Assembly: GCA_036500145.1 (NCBI GenBank)
Contig: DASYCO010000077.1
Coordinates: 62,001 to 126,000, forward strand
Reading direction: 5' to 3'
DNA from: CAMAVH01 sp036500145
GTDB taxonomy: Bacteria > Pseudomonadota > Alphaproteobacteria > SMXQ01
Length of the DNA: 64,000 nt
Shown one piece after another: positions 24,536 to 33,614 of the stretch. The position numbers were made by a program, and so were the translations under genes. Each line of letters opens with the position of its first letter. The first letter of the stretch is position 1. The notes beneath the pieces were generated by a model. That model saw nothing but the letters and a program-made list of their open reading frames with translations. It was not told where the DNA came from and ran no database searches.

Positions 24536-27535
24536 TTACGTGAGATTGTCGATTTCGGCCGGTCGCGGCGGCGCGCCGGCGGCGCGCTGCGCCGGGTCTT
24601 CGATGACGTCGCGGAAGATAGCCTGAACCTGCGCCGCCGTCTCGCCCATCCGTCGCTTGAGCGCCTCGAAGTCCGCTTCGCCGGCGGCCGTGGCGAGCGC
24701 CGCCTTCAATCCGGCCGGCGCCTGGACTTCGATGAAGCTGCCCGCGACCGTCAGGCGCAGCATGCCGAGCACGGTGCGCCAGAACCGGTCCGCTTGGATC
24801 AGTCGCTGGGCGGTGGCGGCGTCGAGCGCGCCGATGGCGGCGGCCTGCGCCAAGGCTTCGCCGGTGCGCACCGACAGCACTTCGGCGTGCTCGGGCGCGT
24901 GGAGAAGCTGCAGGTACTGAGCGAGGAATTCCACGTCGATCAGGCCGCCGCGCCGGTCCTTCACGTCCCAGATCGAGACGGCGGGCCGCGCGCGCAGCAG
25001 GCGCTGGCGCATGTCGTCGACGTCGGCGACGAGCCGGACGGGATCGCGCGGGCGCGTCAGGATGGCGCGGATCTCAGCCGCCAGCCGGTCGCGCAGGCCG
25101 CTCTCGCCCGCGATCAGGCGGGCGCGGGTCAGCGCCATGTGCTCCCAGGTCCAGGCCGCGTCGCCGTGGTACTGGCGGAAGGCCGCGAAGCTAGCGGACA
25201 GCGGCCCGGAGGTGCCCGAGGGCCGCAGGCGCAGGTCCACCTCGTAGAGCTTGCCTTCGGAAGTCGGCACCGAGAGGGCGCTCAGCAGGCGCTGGCCGAG
25301 GCGCATGTAGTACTGGCTGGCGCCGAGCGGCTTGTCGCCGTCCGAGCGCGCCTCCATGTCGGGCGCGTCGTAGACGAACACCAGGTCGAGGTCCGAATTC
25401 TCCGCCAGGGCGCGGCCGCCGAGCTTGCCCATGGCGATCACCGCCATCTCGCCGCCGGCCAGCCGGCCGTGCACGCGGGCGAAGTCCTGCGACACCTCGC
25501 GGTAGAGCCGGGCGATCAGCGCGTCGGCGATGTCGGCGAGCGCCGCGCCCTGAACGTCCACGTCGATGCGGGCGCGCAGGGTCTGCAGGCCGATGCGGAA
25601 CTTGTTGTCGTTGGCGAAGCGGCGCGAAATCTCCAGCACGTCTTCGAAGTCGCGGGCCTGCTCCAGGCGCGAATCGAGTTCGGCGGCGAGGGCGGCGGAG
25701 TCGGGGATGGCGTCCTCGAAGCCCTCGGTCAGCACGGCGTCGAGCAGCGAGGGATTCTCGCTGAGGTAGGCGGCCAGGCGCGGCGCGCTGCCCATGATCT
25801 CGGCGACGAGGCCGAGCAGGCCGGGGTTGGCGTGGAACAGCGAGAACAGCTGCACGCCGGCCGGCAGGGCCTTCAGGAACTCGTCGAAATGGAAGAAGGC
25901 GGCGTCGGGGTTCACGGTCTTGCCGAGCGCGGCGAGCAGGCTCGGCATCAGTTCGGTCAGCAGCTCGCGCGCGCGCGCGCTGCGCATGGAGCGGTAGCGC
26001 CCGTGGTGCCAGGCGCGCACCACGGCGGAGACGGCGGAGCCGTCCTTGAAGCCCATTTCGGCCAGCGTCTTGAGCGTTTCGGGGTCGTCTTCGGTGCCGG
26101 TGAAGACGAGGCTGCCGCCGGTGCCGCCGCTCAGGTCGGGCGCTTCTTCGAACAGCTCGCCGTAGTGATGCTCGACGCGCGACAGATGGTGGGTCAGCTC
26201 GGCGGCGAAGGCGGCGCTGTCGGGATAGCCGAGGAAGACGGCGACATGGCGCAGGCCGGCTTCGTCGGCGGGCAGCGTGTGGGTCTGGTGGTCCTCGATC
26301 ATCTGCAGGCGATGCTCGACGCGGCGCAGGAAGGCGTAGGAGCTCTCCAGCTCGCGGGCAGTTTCGGGCAGCACGCGCCCGACGGAGACGAGGGCTTCCA
26401 GGGTGACGCAAGTGGCGCGCGAGCGCAGGCGCGGGTCGCGGCCGCCCCAGATGAGCTGCTGGGTCTGGGCGAAGAACTCGATCTCGCGGATGCCGCCGCG
26501 CCCGAGCTTCACGTTGTGTCCGCCGACGGCGATGGTCTCGCCGCCGCGGTGGGCGTTGATCTGGCGCTTGATCGAATGGATGTCCTGGATCGCCGCGAAG
26601 TCGAGGTTCTTGCGCCAGATGAAGGGGCGCAGGCTGGCGACGAATGCGTCGCCGACGGCGCGGTCGCCGGCCACCGGCCGCGCCTTGATCATGGCGGCGC
26701 GCTCCCAGTTCTGCCCCATGCTCTCGTAGTAGATCTCGGCGGCGATGACGGAGACGGCGAGCGGCGTCGCGCCGGGGTCGGGGCGCAGGCGCAGGTCGGT
26801 GCGGAAGACGTAGCCGTGCTGGGTGCGCTCTTCCATCATGCGCACCATGTCGCGGGCGAGCTTGACGGCGAACTGCTGCGGGCTCTGCCGGCCGCGGTAG
26901 GCCATGGCCTCTTCGTCGAACAGCACGAAGAGGTCGACGTCGCTCGAATAGTTGAGCTCGCGGGCGCCGAGCTTGCCGAGGCCGAGCACGGTGAAGCCGG
27001 AGCCCTGTTCCGGATTCTCGGGGTCCTTCAGCTCGATCTCGCCACGCGCCGCCGCCGCGCGCAGCAGATGCCCGACGGCGAGCGACAGGGTGCGCTCCGC
27101 CAGCTCGCTCAGGGCGCCGGTGACGCGTTCGAGGGGCCAGAGACCGGCGATGTCGGCGGCGGCGATGGCGAGCGCGCTGCGCCGCTTGGCGACGCGCAAG
27201 GCCGCCATCAGCTCATCGGCGCTGCCCGTGGCGGCCGCCGTGGCGTCGGCCAGGGCGGCAGCGCAGCGCGCGTCGGGCCCTTCGGCGAGCAGGCGGCGAA
27301 AGTCGGCCGGGTCGGCGAGGATCGCCTGAGTCAGGAAGGGGCTGTTGCCGAACAGGGCATCGAGCAGGGCGCCGCCATGCGGATCGGCGATCAGCTCGTC
27401 GGCGAAGGAACGCAGCGTGTCGTCGTCCGTTTGCGATACGGCGTCGCGCAGCTGGTCGCGTCCGCGCAAGGCGGCTTCGGCGTCGGCTGCCTTCGGCAAG
27501 GACGCGGGATCGGGTAAAAAAGCCAACTGTTCCAT
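24536..27535 (-). CDS. glnE: Bifunctional glutamine synthetase adenylyltransferase/deadenylase
   Basis: GlnE adds and removes AMP on glutamine synthetase in response to PII and glutamine, tuning nitrogen assimilation. The 999 residues contain two nucleotidyltransferase domains: the N-terminal one with NYSSDVDLFVLFD (deadenylylase) and the C-terminal one with AENSDLDLVFVYD (adenylylase), each followed by a GlnD PII-uridylyltransferase-like helical domain. The length is close to the usual 950-1000. The start at 27535 is the first Met (MEQLAFLPDP). No glnA or glnB is adjacent. Confidence 0.96.
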   Translation of the reverse strand: MEQLAFLPDPASLPKAADAEAALRGRDQLRDAVSQTDDDTLRSFADELIADPHGGALLDALFGNSPFLTQAILADPADFRRLLAEGPDARCAAALADATAAATGSADELMAALRVAKRRSALAIAAADIAGLWPLERVTGALSELAERTLSLAVGHLLRAAAARGEIELKDPENPEQGSGFTVLGLGKLGARELNYSSDVDLFVLFDEEAMAYRGRQSPQQFAVKLARDMVRMMEERTQHGYVFRTDLRLRPDPGATPLAVSVIAAEIYYESMGQNWERAAMIKARPVAGDRAVGDAFVASLRPFIWRKNLDFAAIQDIHSIKRQINAHRGGETIAVGGHNVKLGRGGIREIEFFAQTQQLIWGGRDPRLRSRATCVTLEALVSVGRVLPETARELESSYAFLRRVEHRLQMIEDHQTHTLPADEAGLRHVAVFLGYPDSAAFAAELTHHLSRVEHHYGELFEEAPDLSGGTGGSLVFTGTEDDPETLKTLAEMGFKDGSAVSAVVRAWHHGRYRSMRSARARELLTELMPSLLAALGKTVNPDAAFFHFDEFLKALPAGVQLFSLFHANPGLLGLVAEIMGSAPRLAAYLSENPSLLDAVLTEGFEDAIPDSAALAAELDSRLEQARDFEDVLEISRRFANDNKFRIGLQTLRARIDVDVQGAALADIADALIARLYREVSQDFARVHGRLAGGEMAVIAMGKLGGRALAENSDLDLVFVYDAPDMEARSDGDKPLGASQYYMRLGQRLLSALSVPTSEGKLYEVDLRLRPSGTSGPLSASFAAFRQYHGDAAWTWEHMALTRARLIAGESGLRDRLAAEIRAILTRPRDPVRLVADVDDMRQRLLRARPAVSIWDVKDRRGGLIDVEFLAQYLQLLHAPEHAEVLSVRTGEALAQAAAIGALDAATAQRLIQADRFWRTVLGMLRLTVAGSFIEVQAPAGLKAALATAAGEADFEALKRRMGETAAQVQAIFRDVIEDPAQRAAGAPPRPAEIDNLT

Positions 27536-27649
27536 TTCCTGCCGCCGCGATTTGGCGCAGACTGCGGGAAGTTTCCCGCATGGTCAAGGCGGGCCGCGCC
27601 CGCAGTTCTCGCCGACCCCCCTCAGGCTCAGGGAAGCCCCGTCCTCACG

Positions 27650-30600
27650 ATGCGTCGCACCGCCAAGATTCTCCTCGAAGCCATCGCCCTGCTGGCGGCC
27701 GGGCTGGCCATCCTTGGGATTTTCCTGACGGTCCGCCTTGCGAGCGGCCCGATGTCGCTCAATTTCTTCACGCCCTACATCGAGGAGGCGCTGTCGTCCG
27801 ACGATGGCGCGCTCAAGGCCGAGATGCAGGATGCGATCCTGACCTGGGATGGGCGGGGCCGCGCGCTGCAGCTGCGCGCCATCGGCCTGCGCCTCGTCGA
27901 CGCGGACGGCCAGCCGAAGATTCAGCTGCCGGAACTGACGGTGGGCCTCAGCGCGCAGGCGCTCCTGCGCGGCCGCATCGCGCCGACCAGCCTTGAACTG
28001 GTCGGGCTGCACATGGTGCTGACACGAGACGAGGCCGGAAGCATCAAGCTTACCCAAGCCTCGCCGACAGCCGAAGTCCTGCCGACGCCGCCTTCCGAAA
28101 GCCCAGCCGACGAGGCGTCTGTCGCGGCGGAGCCGGTGCAGGGCGAGGTGGACGTCTTCGACCGCCTGCTGGACGACCTGCTGGCGCCGCCCAACCGGCA
28201 GTCCAACATGGGCTATCTCACCAGCCTCAGCCTGATCGACGCCGACGTCACGCTCGATGACCGCCAGCTCGGCGTCACCTGGCGCGCGCCGTCGGCGACC
28301 TTCGCCATCTTGCGCGACCACGTCGGCATGCGGCTGCGCGGCATGTTCGGCATCGACCTCGGCGGCCAGACGGCGGACTTCGCCGTCGACGCGACCTACG
28401 ACGCGGGGCAGGGCGACGTCGACGCGGCCCTCACGCTGCACGAGATCGCGCCTGCGCTGTTCGCGGCCCGCGTGCCGCTGCTGGCGCCGCTGGCGGCGGC
28501 GAAGCTGCCAGTGAGCGGCACATTGCGCCTGCGCGCCGGCCTCGACGGCACGATCAGCCGCGCCGACCTCGATCTTATCGGCGGAGCGGGCAGCATCGAT
28601 CTGCCGTGGGAGCCGGAAGGGCCGGGCATGCAGGTGCGCTCGCTCGTGCTGCGCGGCAACCTGACGGAGAACCTGACGGTCGCAGACCTCGACCAGCTCA
28701 CGGTCGCCATCGGCACGGAAGAGCAAGGCACCGTCATCGACGCGCGCCTCTCGGCGACGGGCGAACAAGCCGGCATCGTCGGTGGGCCGTTCAAGGCTTC
28801 GGCCGACATCGCGCTGAAGGCGCTGCCGCTGGCCGACCTGAAGCGCTACTGGCCGCCCGACGCGGCAAAGAACGGCCACAGCTGGGTCATGGCCAACATG
28901 ATCGACGGGCGAATCCTCGAAGGCCGCATCGCGCTTTCCGGCGCGGCGGGCGCGGAGGGGCTGGACGGGTTCAGCCCCGACAAGCTCGACGGAGCTTTCA
29001 GCTTCGACGACGTCGCGCTGCGCTATTTCGAGCCCTTGCCGCCGCTGAGCAAGGGGCGCGGGACGGCGACCCTGCGCCTCGACGGCCTCAGCTTCAACGT
29101 GACCGGCGGCGAGACCAACGGCATCCAGATCGATTCGGGAAAGATCGAGATCACCGGGCTCGACGGCGACCACGAGCGCCTCTCGGTCGACGCCGTGGCG
29201 CGCGGCCCGATGCGCCAGACGATGGAGATCCTCGACCGTCCGCGCCTCGGCTATGCCAAGGAGCTCGGCGTCAATCCGCGCGACGTGGGCGGCGACATGG
29301 CGCTGCGCCTGGCGGTCAAGCTGCCGCTGCTGAACGCGCTGACCTTCAAGCAGGTCGAGATCGCCGCGTCGGCGACGACGCGGAACGTCTCCCTGCCGAA
29401 GGTCGCGCTCGACCAGGACCTGACGGAAGGCGCCTTCACCCTGCAGCTCGACGGCAAGGGCATGGACGTGACGGGCACGGCGAAGCTCGGCGGCACGCCG
29501 GCGACCATCGCCTGGAACGAGTCGTTCAGCGCGCGCGACGTGCAGCGTCGCCTGACGGTCGGCGCCGACCTGGACGATGCGGCGCGCGCCAGCCTGGGCG
29601 TTGACCTCGGCGATGCGGTCACCGGCACGGTCGGCGTCAAGGCGACGCTGACGGAGACGGCCCAGAAGGCGAAGAGCCTGGCGCTGGTCGCCGACCTCAC
29701 GCCGGCGGCGATGACCCTGTCGCCGATCGGCTGGAGCAAGGATGCGGGCGTGGCCGGCTCGCTCAAGGCCGACGTGGCCATGACCGGCGAGAAGCTGACG
29801 GCGATCCGCAGCTTCGCCGTCGAGGCGGCGGACCTGCGCGCGGCGGGCTCGGCGGGCTTCGCAGCCGACGGCAAGCTCGCGAAGGTCAACCTGACGCAGA
29901 TGGTCTATGGCAACACCGACCTGACGGCGGACGTCGCCTTGCGGCCGACGGGCGGCTTCGACGTGGCGCTGAAGGGCCGCCGCCTCGACGTCGAGCCCTT
30001 CTTCAACCTGAAGGGCGACGAATCGGCCGACCCGAACGCCCTGCCGATCGCCGATCCGCCGCCATTGACGGTCAAGCTGGCGGTCGACGAGCTGCGCCTT
30101 GGCGAAGGCGGCGGGCTGAGCGACGCGAGCGGCGAACTGCGCCGCGAGGGCAAGCTCTGGCGCTTCATCTCGGTGGACGGCCATCCGGCCCCGGGCAAGA
30201 GCTTCACCATGCGCCTGCTGCCCGACGGCGCGAACCGGCGCGTCGTCGTCCAGTCGGACGACGCCGGCAGCGTGCTGAAGGCGCTGGACGTGACGGAGGA
30301 TTTCGTCGGCGGCGCCCTCAGCATCGACGGCCATTACGACGATTCGCAGGCCGAGCCGCCGCTGAACGGCAACGTCCTGATCCAGAACTTCCACCTCATC
30401 AACGCGCCGGGCCTCGCCAAGCTGCTGTCGGTCGCCTCGTTGACCGGCGTCCTCAACATCCTGCGCGGCGACGGCATCAGCTTCGACCGCTTCGAATCGC
30501 CCTTCATCCTGAAGGACGACGTGATGGTGACGAAGGCGACCAAGATGAACGGCCCCTCGCTCGGCTTCACGGCGGAAGGCTGGGTCAACCTGCGCGACAA

Positions 30601-30904
30601 CAGCCTGGCGCTGCGCGGCACCGTGGTGCCGGCCTACACGCTCAATTCGGTGCTGGGGAACATTCCGCTGCTGGGGCGCCTGCTCACCGGCGCCGACGGG
30701 TCGGGCGTCTTCGCGGCGACCTACCGCATGACCGGCAAGCTCGGCGATCCCGACGTGTCGGTCAATCCCTTGGCGACGCTGGCGCCGGGCTTCCTGCGCG
30801 GCCTGTTCGGCATCTTCGAGGGCGACATGCCGCAGCCGGCGGCGGATCCGAGCCTGGAACGCGAAGCGCCGCCGCCGAAGGCGCCGGTGGACGTCCCGAA
30901 CTAG
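27650..30904 (+). CDS. AsmA/YhdP-like intermembrane lipid-transfer protein
   Basis: The 1,084-residue protein begins with one membrane helix (about 7-28) and continues as a long beta-rich periplasmic region with DUF3971 and AsmA-like C-terminal signatures (for example PFILKDDVMVTKATKMNGPS, LNSVLGNIPLLGRLLTG). Family members such as YhdP and TamB form hydrophobic grooves that bridge inner and outer membranes and carry phospholipids. A proline-rich C-terminus follows. It is transcribed divergently from glnE, 114 bases apart, and ends 19 bases before the convergent tyrS stop. Confidence 0.85.
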   Translation: MRRTAKILLEAIALLAAGLAILGIFLTVRLASGPMSLNFFTPYIEEALSSDDGALKAEMQDAILTWDGRGRALQLRAIGLRLVDADGQPKIQLPELTVGLSAQALLRGRIAPTSLELVGLHMVLTRDEAGSIKLTQASPTAEVLPTPPSESPADEASVAAEPVQGEVDVFDRLLDDLLAPPNRQSNMGYLTSLSLIDADVTLDDRQLGVTWRAPSATFAILRDHVGMRLRGMFGIDLGGQTADFAVDATYDAGQGDVDAALTLHEIAPALFAARVPLLAPLAAAKLPVSGTLRLRAGLDGTISRADLDLIGGAGSIDLPWEPEGPGMQVRSLVLRGNLTENLTVADLDQLTVAIGTEEQGTVIDARLSATGEQAGIVGGPFKASADIALKALPLADLKRYWPPDAAKNGHSWVMANMIDGRILEGRIALSGAAGAEGLDGFSPDKLDGAFSFDDVALRYFEPLPPLSKGRGTATLRLDGLSFNVTGGETNGIQIDSGKIEITGLDGDHERLSVDAVARGPMRQTMEILDRPRLGYAKELGVNPRDVGGDMALRLAVKLPLLNALTFKQVEIAASATTRNVSLPKVALDQDLTEGAFTLQLDGKGMDVTGTAKLGGTPATIAWNESFSARDVQRRLTVGADLDDAARASLGVDLGDAVTGTVGVKATLTETAQKAKSLALVADLTPAAMTLSPIGWSKDAGVAGSLKADVAMTGEKLTAIRSFAVEAADLRAAGSAGFAADGKLAKVNLTQMVYGNTDLTADVALRPTGGFDVALKGRRLDVEPFFNLKGDESADPNALPIADPPPLTVKLAVDELRLGEGGGLSDASGELRREGKLWRFISVDGHPAPGKSFTMRLLPDGANRRVVVQSDDAGSVLKALDVTEDFVGGALSIDGHYDDSQAEPPLNGNVLIQNFHLINAPGLAKLLSVASLTGVLNILRGDGISFDRFESPFILKDDVMVTKATKMNGPSLGFTAEGWVNLRDNSLALRGTVVPAYTLNSVLGNIPLLGRLLTGADGSGVFAATYRMTGKLGDPDVSVNPLATLAPGFLRGLFGIFEGDMPQPAADPSLEREAPPPKAPVDVPN

Positions 30905-30923
30905 GCGACGTTCCGAACGAGGC

Positions 30924-32198
30924 TTAAACCAGCTTTACCAGCGCGTGGCGCTTCTTGCCGGCGGAGAGCTTGATGACGCCGTCGATGGCGTCCGCTTCGG
31001 TGATCTTGTGCGCTTCGTCGCTGATCGGCTTGTCGTTCAGGCGGGCGCCGCCGCCCTTGACCAGCCGGCGCGCGTCGCCGTTGCTCGCGGCGAGGCCGGC
31101 GCGCTTGAACAGGTCGAAGGCGGCGATGCCGCCGGCAAATTCGCTGCCGGCGATCTCGACGGTCGGCAAGGCGTCGCCCGTCTCGCCTTCCTCGAAGGTC
31201 TTGCGCGCGGTCTCGGCGGCCTCGGTTGCGGCGTCGCGGCCATGGCAGAGCGCGGTCGCCTCGAGCGCCAGCACCTTCTTCGCGTCGTTGATCTCGGCGC
31301 CCTCGAGCGCCGCGAGCTTGGCGATCTCGTCGAGCGGCAGGTCGGTGAAGAGCTTGAGGAAGCGGCCGACGTCGGCGTCCTCGGTGTTGCGCCAGAACTG
31401 GTAGTACTGATACGGCGAGAAGCGGTCGGGGTTGAGCCAGACCGCGCCGGCGACCGTCTTGCCCATCTTGGCGCCGGACGCCGTGGTGATCAGCGGGCAG
31501 GTCAGGCCGAACAGGTCGACGCTGGCGACGCGCCGGCCGAGGTCGACGCCGCTGACGATGTTGCCCCACTGGTCCGAGCCGCCGAGCTGCAGGCTGCAGC
31601 CATGGCGGCGCGCCAGCTCGACGAAGTCGTAGGCCTGCAGGATCATGTAGTTGAATTCGAGGAAGGTGAGCGGCTGCTCGCGGTCCAGGCGCAGCTTGAC
31701 GCTGTCGAAGGTCAGCATGCGGTTGATGGTGAAGTGCCGGCCGATGTCGCGCAGGAACGGGATGTACTTCAGCTCGTCGAGCCAGTCGGCGTTGTTGACC
31801 ATCAGGGCGTCGGTGGGGGCCCCATTGCCGTTCTCGGGCGCGAAGTTCACCAGCTTGGCGAAGGGCCGCTTGATGCTGGCGATGTTGGCGGCAATGTCGT
31901 CGTCGCTCAGCATCTTGCGCGTCTCGTCCTTGCCAGACGGGTCGCCGACCTTGGTGGTGCCGCCGCCCATGAGGGCGATGGGGCGGTGGCCGGTCTTCTG
32001 CAGCCAGCGCAGCATCATGATCGGCACCAGATGGCCGATGTGCAGCGAATCGCCCGTGGCGTCGAAGCCGTTGTAGGCGGTGACGACGCCGCTCGTCAGG
32101 CGCTTGTCGAGCGCCTCCAGGTCGGTGCACTGGTTCAGGTAGCCACGCTCGATGATGACGCGCAGGAAGTCGGAGCGGGGCGTGAAGGAGCTGGTCAT
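30924..32198 (-). CDS. tyrS: Tyrosyl-tRNA synthetase
   Basis: TyrS charges tRNA-Tyr. From ATG 32198 the product is 424 residues, the usual size. The class I signature appears as GDSLHIGHLVP, the second ATP motif as ASGAKMGKTV (KMSKS equivalent), substrate-binding residues as LGGSDQWGNI, and the C-terminal S4 RNA-binding domain as ASNGDARRLVKGGGARLND. The open frame runs upstream to 32465, but those 89 codons have no homology. Confidence 0.96.
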   Translation of the reverse strand: MTSSFTPRSDFLRVIIERGYLNQCTDLEALDKRLTSGVVTAYNGFDATGDSLHIGHLVPIMMLRWLQKTGHRPIALMGGGTTKVGDPSGKDETRKMLSDDDIAANIASIKRPFAKLVNFAPENGNGAPTDALMVNNADWLDELKYIPFLRDIGRHFTINRMLTFDSVKLRLDREQPLTFLEFNYMILQAYDFVELARRHGCSLQLGGSDQWGNIVSGVDLGRRVASVDLFGLTCPLITTASGAKMGKTVAGAVWLNPDRFSPYQYYQFWRNTEDADVGRFLKLFTDLPLDEIAKLAALEGAEINDAKKVLALEATALCHGRDAATEAAETARKTFEEGETGDALPTVEIAGSEFAGGIAAFDLFKRAGLAASNGDARRLVKGGGARLNDKPISDEAHKITEADAIDGVIKLSAGKKRHALVKLV

Positions 32199-32439
32199 GA
32201 CGGGGCCGGGCGAACGGGGAAGGGAAAAGCCGTCTGGGCGCGGGTTCTGTTTGCAGACGGCGGGTGGATTTAGCACAATCCCCCAAGTCCGACAACGGAA
32301 CGGCCCGCGCTCCCAAACTGGCCGCTCCCCCTGAGGAATCGCCGCCATCGCCCTCACAGCCCCCCGAAACGCCCCAATCGCCGATCCCGCCCTGTCCCTG
32401 CGCAGCCGGGCCCGCCAGCCGATCTGGGCCCTTGGGCTG

Positions 32440-33525
32440 ATGAGCGGCACCTCGTTGGACGGCATCGACGCGGCCTTGATCCGCAGCGACGGCGAGACGG
32501 TGCGCGAGGTCGGGCCGGCCCTGACGGTGCCCTATGCGGACGGCCTGCGCGAACGCCTGCGCAGCCTGCTCGGCGGCGAGCCGCCGGCCGAGACGGTCGC
32601 CGCGGTGGCGCGCGACCTGACGGCGGCCCACGCCGACGCGGTCCATCGCCTGCTCGCCGAAGCCGGGCGCGCCGCGCATGAGGTCGACGTCGTCGGCTTC
32701 CACGGCCACACGATCCTGCATCGCCCGAAGGACGGCATCACCCGCCAGATCGGCGACGGCGCGGCGCTGGCCGCCGCGACCGGCATTCCGGTGGTGAGCG
32801 ATTTTCGCAGCGCCGACGTGGCGGCGGGCGGCGAGGGCGCGCCGCTGGTGCCGCTGTTCCACCGCGCGCTCGCGCAAGGATTGGGCGAACTTGAACTGCC
32901 GCTCGCCGTGCTCAATCTCGGCGGCGTTGCCAACGTCACCTGGATCGGCTCCGCCGCCGACGGCGACTTGCTTGCCTTCGACACGGGGCCGGGCAACGCG
33001 CCGATCGACGACTGGGTGCGCCATCACACAGGGGCCGCCTACGACGCCGACGGCAAGCTCGCGGCGTCGGGCCGCGTCGACGCGGCGCGTCTCGGCGTCT
33101 TGCTCGACAATGCCTTCTTCGCGCGCCTGCCGCCGAAGTCGCTCGACCGCAACCACTTCATGACGGCGGCCGTTGCCGGCCTGTCGGTCGCCGACGGCGC
33201 GGCGACGCTGGCGGCCTTTACCGCCGCCGCCGTCGCGCGCGCCCAGGAACATCTGCCTAAGGCGCCGACGCGCTGGCTCGTCGCCGGCGGCGGACGGCAC
33301 AATGCGGCGCTGATGGCGGCGCTGGGCGCGGCCTTGTCCGCGCCGGTGCAGGCCGTCGACGATCTCGGATGGGACGGCGACGCGCTCGAGGCGCAGGCCT
33401 TCGGCTTCCTCGCCGTGCGCAGCCTGCGCGGATTGCCGCTCAGCCTGCCGCGCACCACGGGCGTGGCATCGCCGACGCCGGGCGGCCGGCTCGACCTGCC
33501 GCCGAACATGCTTAATGCCGGTTAA
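32440..33525 (+). CDS. anmK: Anhydro-N-acetylmuramic acid kinase
   Basis: AnmK phosphorylates and opens 1,6-anhydro-MurNAc to MurNAc-6-phosphate in peptidoglycan recycling. The product shows LMSGTSLDGIDAAL (ATP site), the catalytic-Asp region GFHGHTILH, NLGGVANVTWI, DTGPGNAPIDDW and the C-terminal GWDGDALEAQAFGFLA. The only conventional start is the Met of MSGTS itself, which would remove the first beta strand (IWALGL) that homologues have. The frame is open from 32335, so a rare start codon upstream is likely. Confidence 0.9.
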   Translation: MSGTSLDGIDAALIRSDGETVREVGPALTVPYADGLRERLRSLLGGEPPAETVAAVARDLTAAHADAVHRLLAEAGRAAHEVDVVGFHGHTILHRPKDGITRQIGDGAALAAATGIPVVSDFRSADVAAGGEGAPLVPLFHRALAQGLGELELPLAVLNLGGVANVTWIGSAADGDLLAFDTGPGNAPIDDWVRHHTGAAYDADGKLAASGRVDAARLGVLLDNAFFARLPPKSLDRNHFMTAAVAGLSVADGAATLAAFTAAAVARAQEHLPKAPTRWLVAGGGRHNAALMAALGAALSAPVQAVDDLGWDGDALEAQAFGFLAVRSLRGLPLSLPRTTGVASPTPGGRLDLPPNMLNAG

Positions 33526-33545
33526 GGATGCTTAACGCGCCTTAA
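33512..33545. repeat. Four TTAA words at exact 10-base spacing
   Basis: TTAA occurs at 33512, 33522, 33532 and 33542, one per helical turn, across the anmK stop codon and 70-100 bases before the second chemoreceptor. TTAA is rare in this GC-rich DNA. The spacing (N6 between words) differs from the CtrA consensus (N7), so the binding protein, if any, is unknown. Confidence 0.6.
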
Positions 33546-33614
33546 GGAAGCGGACCGGGAGGAGTCATACAAACGGCGTAAAGGAGGCGCCTCTCAATAG
33601 TCGAGGGCCTTCCA

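Noticed and set aside
27584..30394. 936-codon minus-strand frame opposite the AsmA-like gene
   Set aside because: Composition typical of an antisense frame in GC-rich DNA; the plus-strand gene has a membrane anchor and family motifs.
33512..33545. CtrA binding boxes
   Set aside because: Spacing between TTAA words is six bases, not seven, in all three intervals.
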